Source: VRUE01 sp963837695 (GTDB lineage: Bacteria; Actinomycetota; Thermoleophilia; Solirubrobacterales; 70-9). From it: DNA of 64,000 nucleotides. Positions within the stretch are counted from its first letter, which is position 1. Every line of letters starts with the position of its first letter. The notes under the pieces are model-generated. The model worked only from the letters and a program-made list of their open reading frames with translations, did no database searches and was not told the DNA's origin. Location of the stretch: assembly GCA_963837695.1 (NCBI GenBank), contig CAWINZ010000005.1, positions 558,001 through 622,000 on the forward strand. Direction: 5' to 3'. Positions 17,890-26,493 of this stretch are shown piece after piece. A program made the position numbers and the translations under genes.

Positions 17890-19076
17890 CAGGACACGTC
17901 AGCAGATGTGGGTCGGGCGGGGTCTTGCATGCGGCGAATGAAGTCGGCGAAGCCGGGCACGGTGAAGGCGACCTCGCCCCGCCTGGGGCTGTAGACGAGG
18001 CCCTCGTCGATCAAGCCGTCGCGAATCGTCGCAGCGGCCCGATGCCCGCCGAACTCCGCGGCCACCGCACCGCTGCCGACCGGGCCATCACCCAGAGCGG
18101 CCATCGCGACCATGTACGCCTTCGATTTCGCGCTTCCACGCTTCCAGCGCCCTAGGTAGAGCTCTGCCTCGAGCTCCTCTCGGCCAAGCGAAAGCGCGGC
18201 CTCCACCTGCTCTGCGCCGACATGCGGGGTGATCGCCACCTGCCAGAGCGCATGCCCGTACAGCTGGATGAAGTACGGGTATCCGTCGCACGTCGCCAGC
18301 AGCATGTCGAGCGCGGAACGCTCGACCTCGAAGTCGGACACGACAGCCCGTGCGGGATCGAGCAATGCGGCTTCAGCCACGCTCGCGGAGAGAGGGCTGA
18401 TCTGCCGATAGCGGAAGAGGCGCTCTGCGTAAGTCTTGGCCGACAGAAGCTGGTCATGGAGCGGGGGGAGGCCGGCCATCAGCAAGGCAAGGGGCAACTC
18501 CCGCTTGGAAAGTTCGTGTGCGGCGGCACACAGCGCCTCGAGCGCCGCGGGCTCTGCTTGCTGCAACTCGTCGAGCAAGAACAGCACGCCGGTTTCGGTG
18601 TCACGGGCGGCTTCTCCAAGCACGCGAAAGAGATCGACGAGATCCACCTCCAAGCTCGCCGCCTCCCTAGCGCCAATGTCAAGGCTGACCTCGAGCCCGG
18701 TTTCAGGCTCGCGCACGCCGATACGCCGGATCATCGCCGCCAGCCGCGACACCGCCTCACGAACCGCGCCCCTTTGCTCCAGTTGGTGTAGAGCCGCCCA
18801 CGCCCGCTCGACAAGGGCAGACCTGAACCCGACATCGGGGCGGGACTCGAGACTCTGCACGATCCAACCCCGATCTCTCGCCATCTCCTCGCCCGCCCAA
18901 AGTAGAGCGGTCTTGCCGACGCCTCGAAGACCGGTCAGGACAATGCTGCGCTCCCCGCGTCCCAGGGCGAGCCTGCCGATCAGGAGCGAGATCGCCGCGA
19001 GCTCGCTCTCGCGCCCCGAGAGAATCGGGGGTGGAACGCCCGCACCAGGCCGATAGGGATTGAGGAGCGGATCCAT
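17889..19076 (-). CDS. AAA ATPase (Orc1/Cdc6-like, AAA_16 type)
   Basis: A 395-residue ATP-binding protein. It has a sensor-like start (NPYRPGAGVPPPILSGRESE), Walker A TGLRGVGKT (about residues 48-56), Walker B VLFLLDELQQAE near 165, and a C-terminal winged-helix segment (GAVAAEFGGHRAAATIRDGL). This architecture is shared with chromosomal phage-defence-like ATPases and with prophage genes, but no partner effector is visible. The next gene is a coupled TetR regulator. Inverted repeats (ATACTAG/CTAGTAT) precede the start. It differs from the three DUF234 ATPases because it lacks the nuclease-like tail. Confidence 0.85.
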   Translation of the reverse strand: MDPLLNPYRPGAGVPPPILSGRESELAAISLLIGRLALGRGERSIVLTGLRGVGKTALLWAGEEMARDRGWIVQSLESRPDVGFRSALVERAWAALHQLEQRGAVREAVSRLAAMIRRIGVREPETGLEVSLDIGAREAASLEVDLVDLFRVLGEAARDTETGVLFLLDELQQAEPAALEALCAAAHELSKRELPLALLMAGLPPLHDQLLSAKTYAERLFRYRQISPLSASVAEAALLDPARAVVSDFEVERSALDMLLATCDGYPYFIQLYGHALWQVAITPHVGAEQVEAALSLGREELEAELYLGRWKRGSAKSKAYMVAMAALGDGPVGSGAVAAEFGGHRAAATIRDGLIDEGLVYSPRRGEVAFTVPGFADFIRRMQDPARPTSADVS

Positions 19077-19096
19077 AAGCTAGTTGATGCTAGCGG

Positions 19097-19128
19097 ATAC
19101 TAGGGAAATAGCGCTAGTATTGACTAGT
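19097..19128. promoter_or_regulatory. CTAG-rich inverted repeat before the AAA ATPase
   Basis: ATACTAG (19097-19103) and CTAGTAT (19114-19120) form an inverted repeat with a 10-base gap, followed by ACTAGT (19123-19128). More CTAG words lie at 19080-19094. CTAG is rare in high-GC genomes, so the cluster stands out. It is likely an operator of the ATPase-TetR operon. Confidence 0.55.
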
Positions 19129-19151
19129 AAACGTTAGTATGTGCGCCGCGG

Positions 19152-19859
19152 TCAGGCCGAGATCGCGTCGGCGACCTCACCGGCCTCCCGCGCCGCCTCG
19201 TCCTCGCCCACGTAGGGGCGCAGGACGAACTCGAGGGTCTCGGGCAGGAGGCCGCGCAACTTGTCCGCTTCGCCGCCGATCAGCCGCTGACCGAGCACCC
19301 AGACGATTCCCCCCGCCAGCGTCTCCTCGAGGCTCTCGGGCAGCTCCGCCTGGCGCGGGTTGAGCTCACGGCCCGGGCGCAGCAGCGGCGCCAGGCGCTT
19401 CAGCGCCGCCTCGTGCTTGGCCGCCGCCTCGGGGCCGGCGGCGACCGCCTCGACCAGGGCGGCGCGGGCCGCGGCGGGATGGGCGGCGACGTCCTCGAAG
19501 AGCACGCCGAGGGCGGCGCCGACGCGGTCGGTCCAGGGGCCTTCTTCGCGCTTGTAGGCGTCTTCGACCCGGCCCACGGTGCGCTCGGTCGCCGCGTCGA
19601 GCAGCGCCAGGAAGGCCGCCTCCTTGTCGGGGTAGTGCTTGTAGAAGGTCGCGTAGCCGACCTTGGCGCGGCGGACGATCTCCTCCATCGTCGTCTCCTG
19701 GTAGCCCTGCTCGCCGATCAGATCGGCGGTCGCCGCGAGGATGCGGCGACGCTGGTCGGCGGCGGCCGCGTCGCGGCTGACCGGCTCGGGGCCGGGAGGC
19801 TGCCGGTTCTCCTTTCCGGGCAGGGCTCGCACAGGCCCCAGGATAGCGCTAGTTCCCAT
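19152..19859 (-). CDS. TetR-family transcriptional regulator
   Basis: A 235-residue TetR protein from the ATG at 19859. The HTH reads RRRILAATADLIGEQGYQET, TMEEIVRRAKVGYATFYKHY (about residues 37-78). The ligand domain contains ARAALVEAVAAGPEAAAKHE and GGIVWVLGQRLIGGEADKLR. It is divergent from the next TetR gene; the 48-bp spacer must hold both promoters, and a pair of GGTAC words lies in it. Longer readings of this frame upstream are antisense to the neighbour. Confidence 0.9.
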   Translation of the reverse strand: MGTSAILGPVRALPGKENRQPPGPEPVSRDAAAADQRRRILAATADLIGEQGYQETTMEEIVRRAKVGYATFYKHYPDKEAAFLALLDAATERTVGRVEDAYKREEGPWTDRVGAALGVLFEDVAAHPAAARAALVEAVAAGPEAAAKHEAALKRLAPLLRPGRELNPRQAELPESLEETLAGGIVWVLGQRLIGGEADKLRGLLPETLEFVLRPYVGEDEAAREAGEVADAISA

Positions 19860-19907
19860 TGGTACGAAACAGGTACATGGAGTTGAGAAAGTTCCCAAAC
19901 ATAAGCT

Positions 19908-20537
19908 ATGGTGTCCCGAATGGAAGCCCCGGGACCATTGCGAGAGGTCCGCTCGTGGGAAGCGGCCGAACCGGACCGTAGCGCCGATGCCGCCGTACGG
20001 GAGGCAATGCTTTTGACCGTCGGCGAAAAGGGCTATGCGAAGACGACGGTGCGCGAGGTAGCCGAGCGGGCCCGGATCACCCAGGACCGCTTCCACCGGC
20101 GATTCGGCAGCAAGGAGGCCTGCTTCGCGCGCGCCTACGAGGAGGCGGCCGAGCGCCTCGCCGCCGAGCTGCTCGCCGCCTGCCGCGCCGCCCCCGGCTG
20201 GCGCGAGGGCTTCCGCGCCGGTCTGACCGAGCTGCTGCGCACCGTCGCCGAGCAGCCGCTGACGGCGAAAGCCCTGCTGATCGAGGTGCGGGCGGCGCGG
20301 GGCGATGCCTGGGTCGCCCACCAGCGCCAGGTCGAGCGGCTCACCGCCGCCTTCGACTCGGTCCGCGAGGAGCCCGGCGCCCGCCCCGACGCCAACCCGA
20401 TGACCGCCGGCTTCGTGATCGGGGCGATCGAGGAAGCGCTCAGCCTGGAGATCGCCGCCGGCCGCGCCGAGGGCGCCCAGCTCCTCCTCAACGACCTGAC
20501 CCGCCTCGCCTTCCTGCAGCTCTTCGGCGAGGAGTAA
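19908..20537 (+). CDS. TetR-family transcriptional regulator
   Basis: A 209-residue TetR protein with HTH REAMLLTVGEKGYAKT and TVREVAERARITQDRFHRRF (about residues 31-67). The ligand domain is shorter than in neighbouring paralogs (LTAKALLIEVRAARGDAWVA) and ends LNDLTRLAFLQLFGEE. A second ATG at 19920 is possible. It is divergent from the TetR gene ending at 19152, so cross-regulation through the shared spacer is likely. pyrF follows after 24 bp. Confidence 0.88.
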   Translation: MVSRMEAPGPLREVRSWEAAEPDRSADAAVREAMLLTVGEKGYAKTTVREVAERARITQDRFHRRFGSKEACFARAYEEAAERLAAELLAACRAAPGWREGFRAGLTELLRTVAEQPLTAKALLIEVRAARGDAWVAHQRQVERLTAAFDSVREEPGARPDANPMTAGFVIGAIEEALSLEIAAGRAEGAQLLLNDLTRLAFLQLFGEE

Positions 20538-20561
20538 CCGCGGCGACTATAGGCTGGGCTC

Positions 20562-21404
20562 ATGGACCAGCCTGACTCCTGCGCCGAGCTGCTGCGAGCC
20601 CATTTCGCCGCCGGAAGGCACCTCGTCGTCGGGCTCGACACCGACCCCGCGCGCCTGCCGGAGTCGCTCGCGCCCGGCGCTTCACCCGCCGAGCGAGTCG
20701 TCGAGTTCAACCGGCGGATCGTCGCGGGGACCGCCGACCTTGCCTGCGCCTACAAGCCGAACGCCGCCTTTTATGAGGCGCTGGGTGAGGACGGCTTCCA
20801 CGTGCTCGAGGAGACGATCGCGACAGTCCGCGACCGCGCCCCCGACGCCGCCGTGATCCTCGACGCCAAGCGCGCCGACATCGGCTCGACCAACGCCGGC
20901 TACGTCACCGCCGCCTTCGACCAGCTCGGCGCCGACGCGGTCACCGTGCACCCGTATCTCGGCGGCGAGGCGCTCGTGCCCTTCCTCGAGCGCACCGACA
21001 AGCTGATCTTCGTCCTCGCCCGCACCTCCAACCCCGGCGCCGGCGAGTTCCAGGACCTGGTTTCGGACGGAGTGCCGCTCTACCGCCACGTCGCCCGCGC
21101 CGTCGCGGGCGGGTGGAATGCGGCGGGCAACTGCGGGCTCGTCGTCGGCGCCACCTACCCGGACGAGATGCAGGCGATCCGCGAGGACATCCCGGCCGAG
21201 ATGCCGATCCTGATCCCCGGCGTCGGTGCCCAGGGCGGCGACGTAGCCGCGGTCGTGGCCGCCAACCGCGAGGCCGGCAGCGACGCCTTCCTGATCGCCG
21301 CCTCACGCTCGATCGTCTACGCCTCCTCCGGCGAGGACTTTGCCGGGGCGGCTCGCACCGAGGCCAAATCGCTTGACACCGAGATCCGCGCAGCGGCGAG
21401 CTGA
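20562..21404 (+). CDS. pyrF: Orotidine 5'-phosphate decarboxylase (type 2)
   Basis: This enzyme makes UMP from OMP in the last step of pyrimidine synthesis. At 280 residues it matches the longer type-2 family. The substrate-binding start HLVVGLDTDPARLP, the YKPNAAFYEALG segment and the catalytic motif VILDAKRADIGST (Lys and Asp, about residue 107) are intact. The C-terminal phosphate loop LIPGVGAQGGD is also present. No other pyrimidine gene is near. It lies between a TetR gene and an ATPase gene, as a core gene inside an accessory region. Confidence 0.96.
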   Translation: MDQPDSCAELLRAHFAAGRHLVVGLDTDPARLPESLAPGASPAERVVEFNRRIVAGTADLACAYKPNAAFYEALGEDGFHVLEETIATVRDRAPDAAVILDAKRADIGSTNAGYVTAAFDQLGADAVTVHPYLGGEALVPFLERTDKLIFVLARTSNPGAGEFQDLVSDGVPLYRHVARAVAGGWNAAGNCGLVVGATYPDEMQAIREDIPAEMPILIPGVGAQGGDVAAVVAANREAGSDAFLIAASRSIVYASSGEDFAGAARTEAKSLDTEIRAAAS

Positions 21405-21429
21405 AGTCCCACGAGAAAACCTGGCGAAA

Positions 21430-21466
21430 TAACTTATAGAGAATTAACTTATTTTGTGGTAAGTTA
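21430..21466. promoter_or_regulatory. TAACTTA repeats before ATPase copy 2
   Basis: Two direct copies of TAACTTA (21430-21436, 21445-21451) and one inverted copy TAAGTTA (21460-21466) lie within 45 bp upstream of the ATPase ATG. The region is far more AT-rich than its surroundings. It probably contains both promoter and operator. Confidence 0.55.
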
Positions 21467-21472
21467 CTCGAA

Positions 21473-22894
21473 ATGCAGCGAGGCTTTCTCAACCGCAGCG
21501 AAGAGCTGGAAATGCTCCAGCGAAGGTGGGAGAGCGGCGAGAGTCAGATCTTTCTCCTCTGGGGCCGGCGGCGAGTCGGCAAGACGGAGTTGCTGCTCGA
21601 GTTCGGGCGGGGCAAGTCGAGTCTTTTCTTCGAGGCGACGAGCGGCACCCGGGCCGATCACCTGCGCGACTTCTCAGAACGGCTGGCGGAGGTCACCGGG
21701 CGGGCTGGCCTGACCGCGCCGGACTGGGGCGCCGCGCTCGATGCAGTCGCCGACTGGGCCACGACCGACGGGCCGGTGCTTCTCGTCCTCGACGAGTTCC
21801 AGCACATCGCCCGCGAGAGTCCCGAGGTCGGCACCACGATCAACGTCTGGTGGCGCGAGCGGGGGCGTACCGCCCCTGTATTCCTCGTCCTCTCCGGCAG
21901 CGAGGTCGGCTTCTTCGAGCGCCAGGTCGTCAACTACTCGGCAAGCACCTACGGGCGGCGGGCGGGACAGCTGCGGCTCGAGCCGTTCAAGGCCCACGAT
22001 GTCGGTCTTTTCCTCCCGGGGTGGTCCGCCGAGAATCGGATTCGCGCCTATGGCGTCTTCGGCAACATGCCGTACTACCTCGCCCATATCCGCGGCGAGG
22101 ACGATCTCGCGCAGAACATCCTCGACCTGATCCTGATGCGCGACGGGCTGCTCCACGAGGAGGCACGGCTGCTTCTCGACGTCGAGCTTCCCGACGCGAA
22201 TGCCTACTTCTCGGTGCTGCGGGCAATCGCCGCGGGGCAGACTCGCGTCAATCAGATCGACCAGCGGACCGGCATCGGCGACACGTCTCGAATCAGTCAG
22301 ATGCTCGACCGCCTGCAGCGACTCTGGCTCGTTCGCAAGGAGCTTCCGGTGACGGTCCGCAACCCGGAGCGATCACGGAAGAGCTTCTACCGGATCACCG
22401 ATCCATACCTGCGCTTCTGGTTTCGCTTCGTCCTGCCCGCGCAGGGACGACTCGCCGACGTGGCCGGCGCCAGACGACACCTCGAGGGCCGCGTCCTCCC
22501 CCAGCTCGACGAGTTCGTCTCGGCGCCCGCGTTCGAGGAGGTGTGCCAAGCGTGGCTGCGTCAGGAGGCGGATGCGGCGGGGGTCGGTTGGTGGTGGGGA
22601 AAAGTCCGGGAGAGAGGCGACACGACCCTTCGCGACGTCGACAGAGAGCTCGATGCTGTCGCCGTCGACGACAACGGAGAGGTGATCGCCGTCGGCGCCT
22701 GCAAGTGGACGGACGGCAAGATGCCGCTGAGCGAGAGGGACAAGCTCGACTCGTTGGCCGCGCACCTGCGGCCAGAGGGGGAGCGCCCCTCGCTCTTCCT
22801 CTTCTCACGGTCGGGCTTCGAGGGGCCACTCGAGGAAGCCGCGGCAGACGACCCTCGATTGCGCCTGGTCGGCATCGCCGAGATGGAGCTGTAG
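21473..22894 (+). CDS. Stand-alone ATPase_2/DUF234 protein (copy 2)
   Basis: A 473-residue protein with the same architecture as the genes at 6426 and 46575. It has Walker A WGRRRVGKTE (about residues 30-39), Walker B VLLVLDEFQHIA near 102, a winged-helix region, FYRITDPYLRFWFRFVLPAQ near 305, and the tail LDAVAVDDNGEVIAVGACKW. In the nuclease-like tail the E-x-K position reads A-x-K, so catalytic activity is doubtful. A start at the ATG 21473 agrees with the family (FLNRSEELEML). TAACTTA repeats directly precede it. Function unknown; toxin or defence roles are inference. Confidence 0.85.
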   Translation: MQRGFLNRSEELEMLQRRWESGESQIFLLWGRRRVGKTELLLEFGRGKSSLFFEATSGTRADHLRDFSERLAEVTGRAGLTAPDWGAALDAVADWATTDGPVLLVLDEFQHIARESPEVGTTINVWWRERGRTAPVFLVLSGSEVGFFERQVVNYSASTYGRRAGQLRLEPFKAHDVGLFLPGWSAENRIRAYGVFGNMPYYLAHIRGEDDLAQNILDLILMRDGLLHEEARLLLDVELPDANAYFSVLRAIAAGQTRVNQIDQRTGIGDTSRISQMLDRLQRLWLVRKELPVTVRNPERSRKSFYRITDPYLRFWFRFVLPAQGRLADVAGARRHLEGRVLPQLDEFVSAPAFEEVCQAWLRQEADAAGVGWWWGKVRERGDTTLRDVDRELDAVAVDDNGEVIAVGACKWTDGKMPLSERDKLDSLAAHLRPEGERPSLFLFSRSGFEGPLEEAAADDPRLRLVGIAEMEL

Positions 22895-22897
22895 GCC

Positions 22898-24256
22898 TCA
22901 GTCGCTCTTGGCGATCTCCGCTGCCTCGGCGCTGCCGAGGTACGGAGTCAGCGTGAACTCGACCAGGTCGGGGAGCAGGTCCTCCAGCTCCTCGGTCTTG
23001 CCGGCGATTATGCGCCGCGAGATCAGCGAGACCATGCCGCCGACGAGCGCTTCCTCGGTGGTCGCCGAGAGTCGGTCGAGGACCTCCTTCGGGCGACCCT
23101 CGCGGCCCTCCTGAAAGTAGGGGACGAAGCTCTGGATCGCCGCGTCGTAGCGCTCGACCACGGCCGGGCCGGCGACCAGCGCCTCGACCATGCAGAGGCG
23201 GGCGAGGTTGGGCTCGGCGGCGAGGAAGCGCAGCATCGCGTCGATCCCGGCCTTGATCGCGTGAGGCCAGTCCTCGGTCTCCTCGAACGCCGTCGAGACC
23301 CGCTCGCGCAGCTCTTTCATCACCGTGTCGTAGGCCGCGACGAAGCACTCGTCCTTGCTCGAGAAGTGCTCGTAGAAGGTGCGGCGGGAGACCGCGGCGG
23401 CGCGGGTGATGTGGGCGATCGTGGTTCCCGAGTAGCCCTGCTCGGCGATCGCCTCGGCGATTCCGGCGATCAGACGCTCCCGCTGGTTATGAGTGACGAA
23501 CTCGCGGGGCAGGCCATGGCGGCCCGGCGGCAGGCGCGCCAACTCGGGCGGATAGTCCTCCGCGCCGTCGTCCGGCGCCTGCTCCGATTTGTCGCCACGT
23601 TTCTTTGCCACCTCGCGAGCATATCCCTCCGGCGCGGCGGATTCGTGGCTCAACTCGGACATAGCCGCCTCGATACCCAAATACGGCATCACCGCGGCCG
23701 ACATCAACTGCGGCACCAGCGCGGGCAACTCGTCCACCGCCCCGCGAACCACCCGCGAGTAGATCTGACCGTAGGCCGAGCCGGCCAGCGCCTCGGCCGT
23801 TGTGTGGGGGACGGAGTCGGGGTCGTCCATCTCCTGGCGGCCGGCGTCGATCAGCGAGGCGATCACCCGCATCGTCATGTCGCGGCGAGCGCGGGCGGCG
23901 TCGCCGGCGGCCAGCACCTCGACGCCGAAGGAGGCGCGGCCCGGGTTGTCGCTGAGGCCCGCGATCACCTCGTAGGCGACCGCGCGCAGGCGGTCGGGCC
24001 ACTCCTCGCAGCTTTCGTACGCCCTCACCATCGTCCCCAGGCACTCCTCGTTCTGGTCCTGCCAGGCGGAGAGGAAGCAGTCGTACTTGCCGCGGAAGTG
24101 GCGGTCGAAAGCAGGGCGGTCGAGCCCGGCGCGCTCGAGGATCGACTCGATCGTCGTTTCGCCGTAGCCTCGCTCGGCGGCGACTTCGATCAGTGCCGCG
24201 ACGATCTCGGCACGCTCGGAGCTGCCGGTCTCTCCGCGGATCTCGGTGGCGGGCAC
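22898..24256 (-). CDS. Tandem double TetR regulator (two TetR proteins fused)
   Basis: A 452-residue protein that contains two complete TetR units. Unit 1 (about residues 1-215) has HTH IVAALIEVAAERGYGET, TIESILERAGLDRPAFDRHF and a ligand domain ending LMSAAVMPYLGIEAAMSEL. A charged linker follows (EVAKKRGDKSEQAPDDGAED). Unit 2 (about residues 236-452) has HTH LIAGIAEAIAEQGYSGT, TIAHITRAAAVSRRTFYEHF and ends LVEFTLTPYLGSAEAAEIAK. TetR proteins normally act as homodimers; this chain could form an intramolecular heterodimer that reads an asymmetric operator. The frame is continuous, with no stop between units. It converges with the ATPase gene three bases away. Confidence 0.92.
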   Translation of the reverse strand: MPATEIRGETGSSERAEIVAALIEVAAERGYGETTIESILERAGLDRPAFDRHFRGKYDCFLSAWQDQNEECLGTMVRAYESCEEWPDRLRAVAYEVIAGLSDNPGRASFGVEVLAAGDAARARRDMTMRVIASLIDAGRQEMDDPDSVPHTTAEALAGSAYGQIYSRVVRGAVDELPALVPQLMSAAVMPYLGIEAAMSELSHESAAPEGYAREVAKKRGDKSEQAPDDGAEDYPPELARLPPGRHGLPREFVTHNQRERLIAGIAEAIAEQGYSGTTIAHITRAAAVSRRTFYEHFSSKDECFVAAYDTVMKELRERVSTAFEETEDWPHAIKAGIDAMLRFLAAEPNLARLCMVEALVAGPAVVERYDAAIQSFVPYFQEGREGRPKEVLDRLSATTEEALVGGMVSLISRRIIAGKTEELEDLLPDLVEFTLTPYLGSAEAAEIAKSD

Positions 24257-24288
24257 TAGCGCATGGGACCCCCGATCCCTGCCCTGGC

Positions 24289-24966
24289 TCAGCCGGTCGC
24301 TTTGGACGGCTGTTCGGCTGCCGTGCGCTTCGCGACCTCGGCGCCGACGTACGGGGTGAGCGAGAACTCGACCAACTCGGGGAGGAGCTGCTCGATCTCC
24401 TCCACCTGCCCCATCACGATCCGCTGGTAGATGATCCAGAAGACTCCGCCGACGATCGTCTCCTCGAGTGTCCCCGGCAGGTCCTCGCCCTTCGGCGCGA
24501 CCTTGCGGCCCATCCGGAAGAGCGGCACGAACGCCTGGATCGAGCGTTCGTAGCGCTCGACCGCGGCGGGCCCGGCGGAGAGGGCCTCGACGATGCAGGT
24601 CCGCGCCAGCGCCGGCTCGGTCGCCACGTAGTGGAGGAAGGCTGAGAGGCCGGAGTTGACCCGGGCGGGCCAGCTGTCGACCCTGCTGGCGGCGTCGACG
24701 ACGCGGCGCAGCGCCTCTTTGACGGCGAACTCCGAGGCGGCGAGGAAACAGTCTTCCTTGGAGGAGAAATTCTCGTAGAAAGTGTTGCGGGCGATGCCCG
24801 CGCGCCGCACGATATCGGCAACAGTTACCGCCCGGTAACCCTTCTCCACCGTCTCCTCGGCGAGGGCCGCGATGATGCGGGCGCGCTGGTGCTGGGTGAT
24901 GAACTCACGCGGCAGCGGATGCCTTCCGGGGCGCATCCTGGTTGCCTGGGGTACACGTTCAGCCAC
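24289..24966 (-). CDS. TetR-family transcriptional regulator
   Basis: A 225-residue TetR protein closely similar in plan to unit 2 of the neighbouring double TetR (RPGRHPLPREFITQHQRAR). The HTH is TVADIVRRAGIARNTFYENF and the ligand domain has LARTCIVEALSAGPAAVERY and LLPELVEFSLTPYVGAEVAK. It lies 32 bp upstream of the double TetR gene in the same direction, so both may share a transcript. An internal ATG at 24936 is an alternative start. It is divergent from the next TetR gene. Confidence 0.9.
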   Translation of the reverse strand: MAERVPQATRMRPGRHPLPREFITQHQRARIIAALAEETVEKGYRAVTVADIVRRAGIARNTFYENFSSKEDCFLAASEFAVKEALRRVVDAASRVDSWPARVNSGLSAFLHYVATEPALARTCIVEALSAGPAAVERYERSIQAFVPLFRMGRKVAPKGEDLPGTLEETIVGGVFWIIYQRIVMGQVEEIEQLLPELVEFSLTPYVGAEVAKRTAAEQPSKATG

Positions 24967-25052
24967 GCCAGCCAGGCTACTCCGGGGCCATCGAGATTCA
25001 AGCTGGACGGATTGGCGAAATACCGCTACAGTACCGGAGTCCAGACAACCTG

Positions 25053-25071
25053 TTCCCTAGATCGTTAGGAA
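25053..25071. promoter_or_regulatory. Inverted repeat in divergent TetR spacer
   Basis: TTCCCTAGATCGTTAGGAA is an imperfect palindrome ten bases before the TetR start at 25082. Similar GTTCCTAG and CTAGGAA words occur at 16613-16710. It could be the operator of one or both flanking TetR genes. Confidence 0.45.
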
Positions 25072-25081
25072 GGGGTAAACC

Positions 25082-25780
25082 ATGGGGAAGCAGGCCGTAA
25101 CCAACGTCCAGGCAGGGGCTGAGGGGACCGGCAGCATCAGAGCAGTGGAATCACTTCCCCACTCCCCCAAGCTCGAGCTTGTGAATTCTCCCAAGCGCGA
25201 AAAGATTCTCGAGGGAATGCTCGAGGCGGTTGGCTCTGAGGGCTATGACTCGACCTCGGTACGCACGGTTCTGGACAGAACCGGGCTCTACCGGCAGGCG
25301 TTCTACGACAACTTCGCCGACAAGGACGGCTGCTATCTGGACGCGCTCGGGATGGGAATCACGCGGCTCGAAGAGCTGGTGGTGCGAGCCGCGGCGAGCG
25401 AGGAATCGTGGCGCGGCAGGTTGCGTGCCGGCCTCGGCGCCCTGCTCGACGAGCTCGACGCCGAGCCCGATTTCGGCCGTGGCGTGATCGTCGCGGTTCA
25501 CGCAGCGGGCCCCGAGGCCCTGGCAAAACGTGCCGAAGCGATGAAAAGGGCGGCCGATTTCATCGATTTGGCCCGAGACGATTCGGGGGAGTCCGAGGAG
25601 CCGCCTCAGATCGCTCCGGAGGGGATCGTCGCCGGCATCCACGCGATCGTCCATTCACGGCTCTCCACCGGGGCTACTGACGGTTTCCGCGATCTGCTGC
25701 CCGAGTTCATGTACTTCGCCGTGCTGCCCTACTTCGGCGCCGAGGCCGCGAGTGCCGAGATGCAGTCCGCACGCGCCTGA
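25082..25780 (+). CDS. TetR-family transcriptional regulator
   Basis: A 232-residue TetR-like protein with a longer N-terminal extension (about 35 residues). The HTH is KILEGMLEAVGSEGYDST and SVRTVLDRTGLYRQAFYDNF (about residues 42-80). The ligand domain contains GVIVAVHAAGPEALAKRAEA and ends LPEFMYFAVLPYFGAEAASA, the same signature as unit 1 of the double TetR. The start follows GGAAGGGG. Its paired inverted repeat upstream suggests autoregulation. Confidence 0.9.
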   Translation: MGKQAVTNVQAGAEGTGSIRAVESLPHSPKLELVNSPKREKILEGMLEAVGSEGYDSTSVRTVLDRTGLYRQAFYDNFADKDGCYLDALGMGITRLEELVVRAAASEESWRGRLRAGLGALLDELDAEPDFGRGVIVAVHAAGPEALAKRAEAMKRAADFIDLARDDSGESEEPPQIAPEGIVAGIHAIVHSRLSTGATDGFRDLLPEFMYFAVLPYFGAEAASAEMQSARA

Positions 25781-25841
25781 GTCTTCTGTCTGCAGCCGGA
25801 CGTTGGACAGCTGAGAGATCCTGCCCTACATTGGATAGGCG

Positions 25842-26483
25842 ATGGAAACGCCCCAGTTGCCGCGTGCTTACTCCGTTCGATCCGAGCGCGAGCGGCTGCT
25901 CGAGGCGATGGTGAAGATGGCCGCGGCGAAGGGTTATGAGGCGACGACGGTGGCTGACGTGATCGAGTTCGCCGGCGTCTCCCAGGACGCCTTCGACGAG
26001 ATGTTCGAGGGCAAGGAGGCATGCTTCCTCGAGGCCTACGACGCGGTCTTCGACGTCCTCGTGGCGCACGTCACGGCGGCCTTCGAGGCGGCCGCCGGCG
26101 AGCCCTGGCCGGAGCAGATCGCCGCCGGGCTCGGCGCCCTGGTCGAGCTGCTCGCGATGGAGGCCGACATCGCCCGGATGGCGATGGTCGAGGTGACGGC
26201 GGCGGGCGACGACGCCCGCGAGCGCTACCGCGCGATGCTGACCCGCTTCACCCCTTTTCTGGAGAAGGGGCGCAGCTACTCGGGGCAGGGCGAGGAGCTG
26301 CCCCTCGACACGGCGCGTTTCGCGATCGGCGGCGCCACCTCGATGATCTTCGACGAGGTGCGGGCCGGCCGCGGGCCGGAGCTGAAGCGGATCCTGCCGG
26401 ACCTGGTCTTCGCTGTGCTGATGCCCTATCTCGGGCCGGAAGCGGCCGAAGACGAGATGCGGCGGGTCACGCGCGAGGGGTAG
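25842..26483 (+). CDS. TetR-family transcriptional regulator
   Basis: A 213-residue TetR-like protein. The HTH is LLEAMVKMAAAKGYEAT and TVADVIEFAGVSQDAFDEMF; the recognition helix is acidic, which is unusual for DNA binding. The ligand domain has IARMAMVEVTAAGDDARERY and ends LVFAVLMPYLGPEAAEDEMR. It follows the preceding TetR gene by 61 bp. The acidic helix resembles unit 1 of the double TetR, so it may form mixed dimers instead of binding DNA strongly on its own. Confidence 0.88.
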   Translation: METPQLPRAYSVRSERERLLEAMVKMAAAKGYEATTVADVIEFAGVSQDAFDEMFEGKEACFLEAYDAVFDVLVAHVTAAFEAAAGEPWPEQIAAGLGALVELLAMEADIARMAMVEVTAAGDDARERYRAMLTRFTPFLEKGRSYSGQGEELPLDTARFAIGGATSMIFDEVRAGRGPELKRILPDLVFAVLMPYLGPEAAEDEMRRVTREG

Positions 26484-26493
26484 GCCTCGGTTT

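Noticed and set aside
19860..20321. Extended N-terminus of the TetR gene ending at 19152
   Set aside because: The extension is antisense to the divergent TetR gene; the ATG at 19859 gives a normal TetR length.
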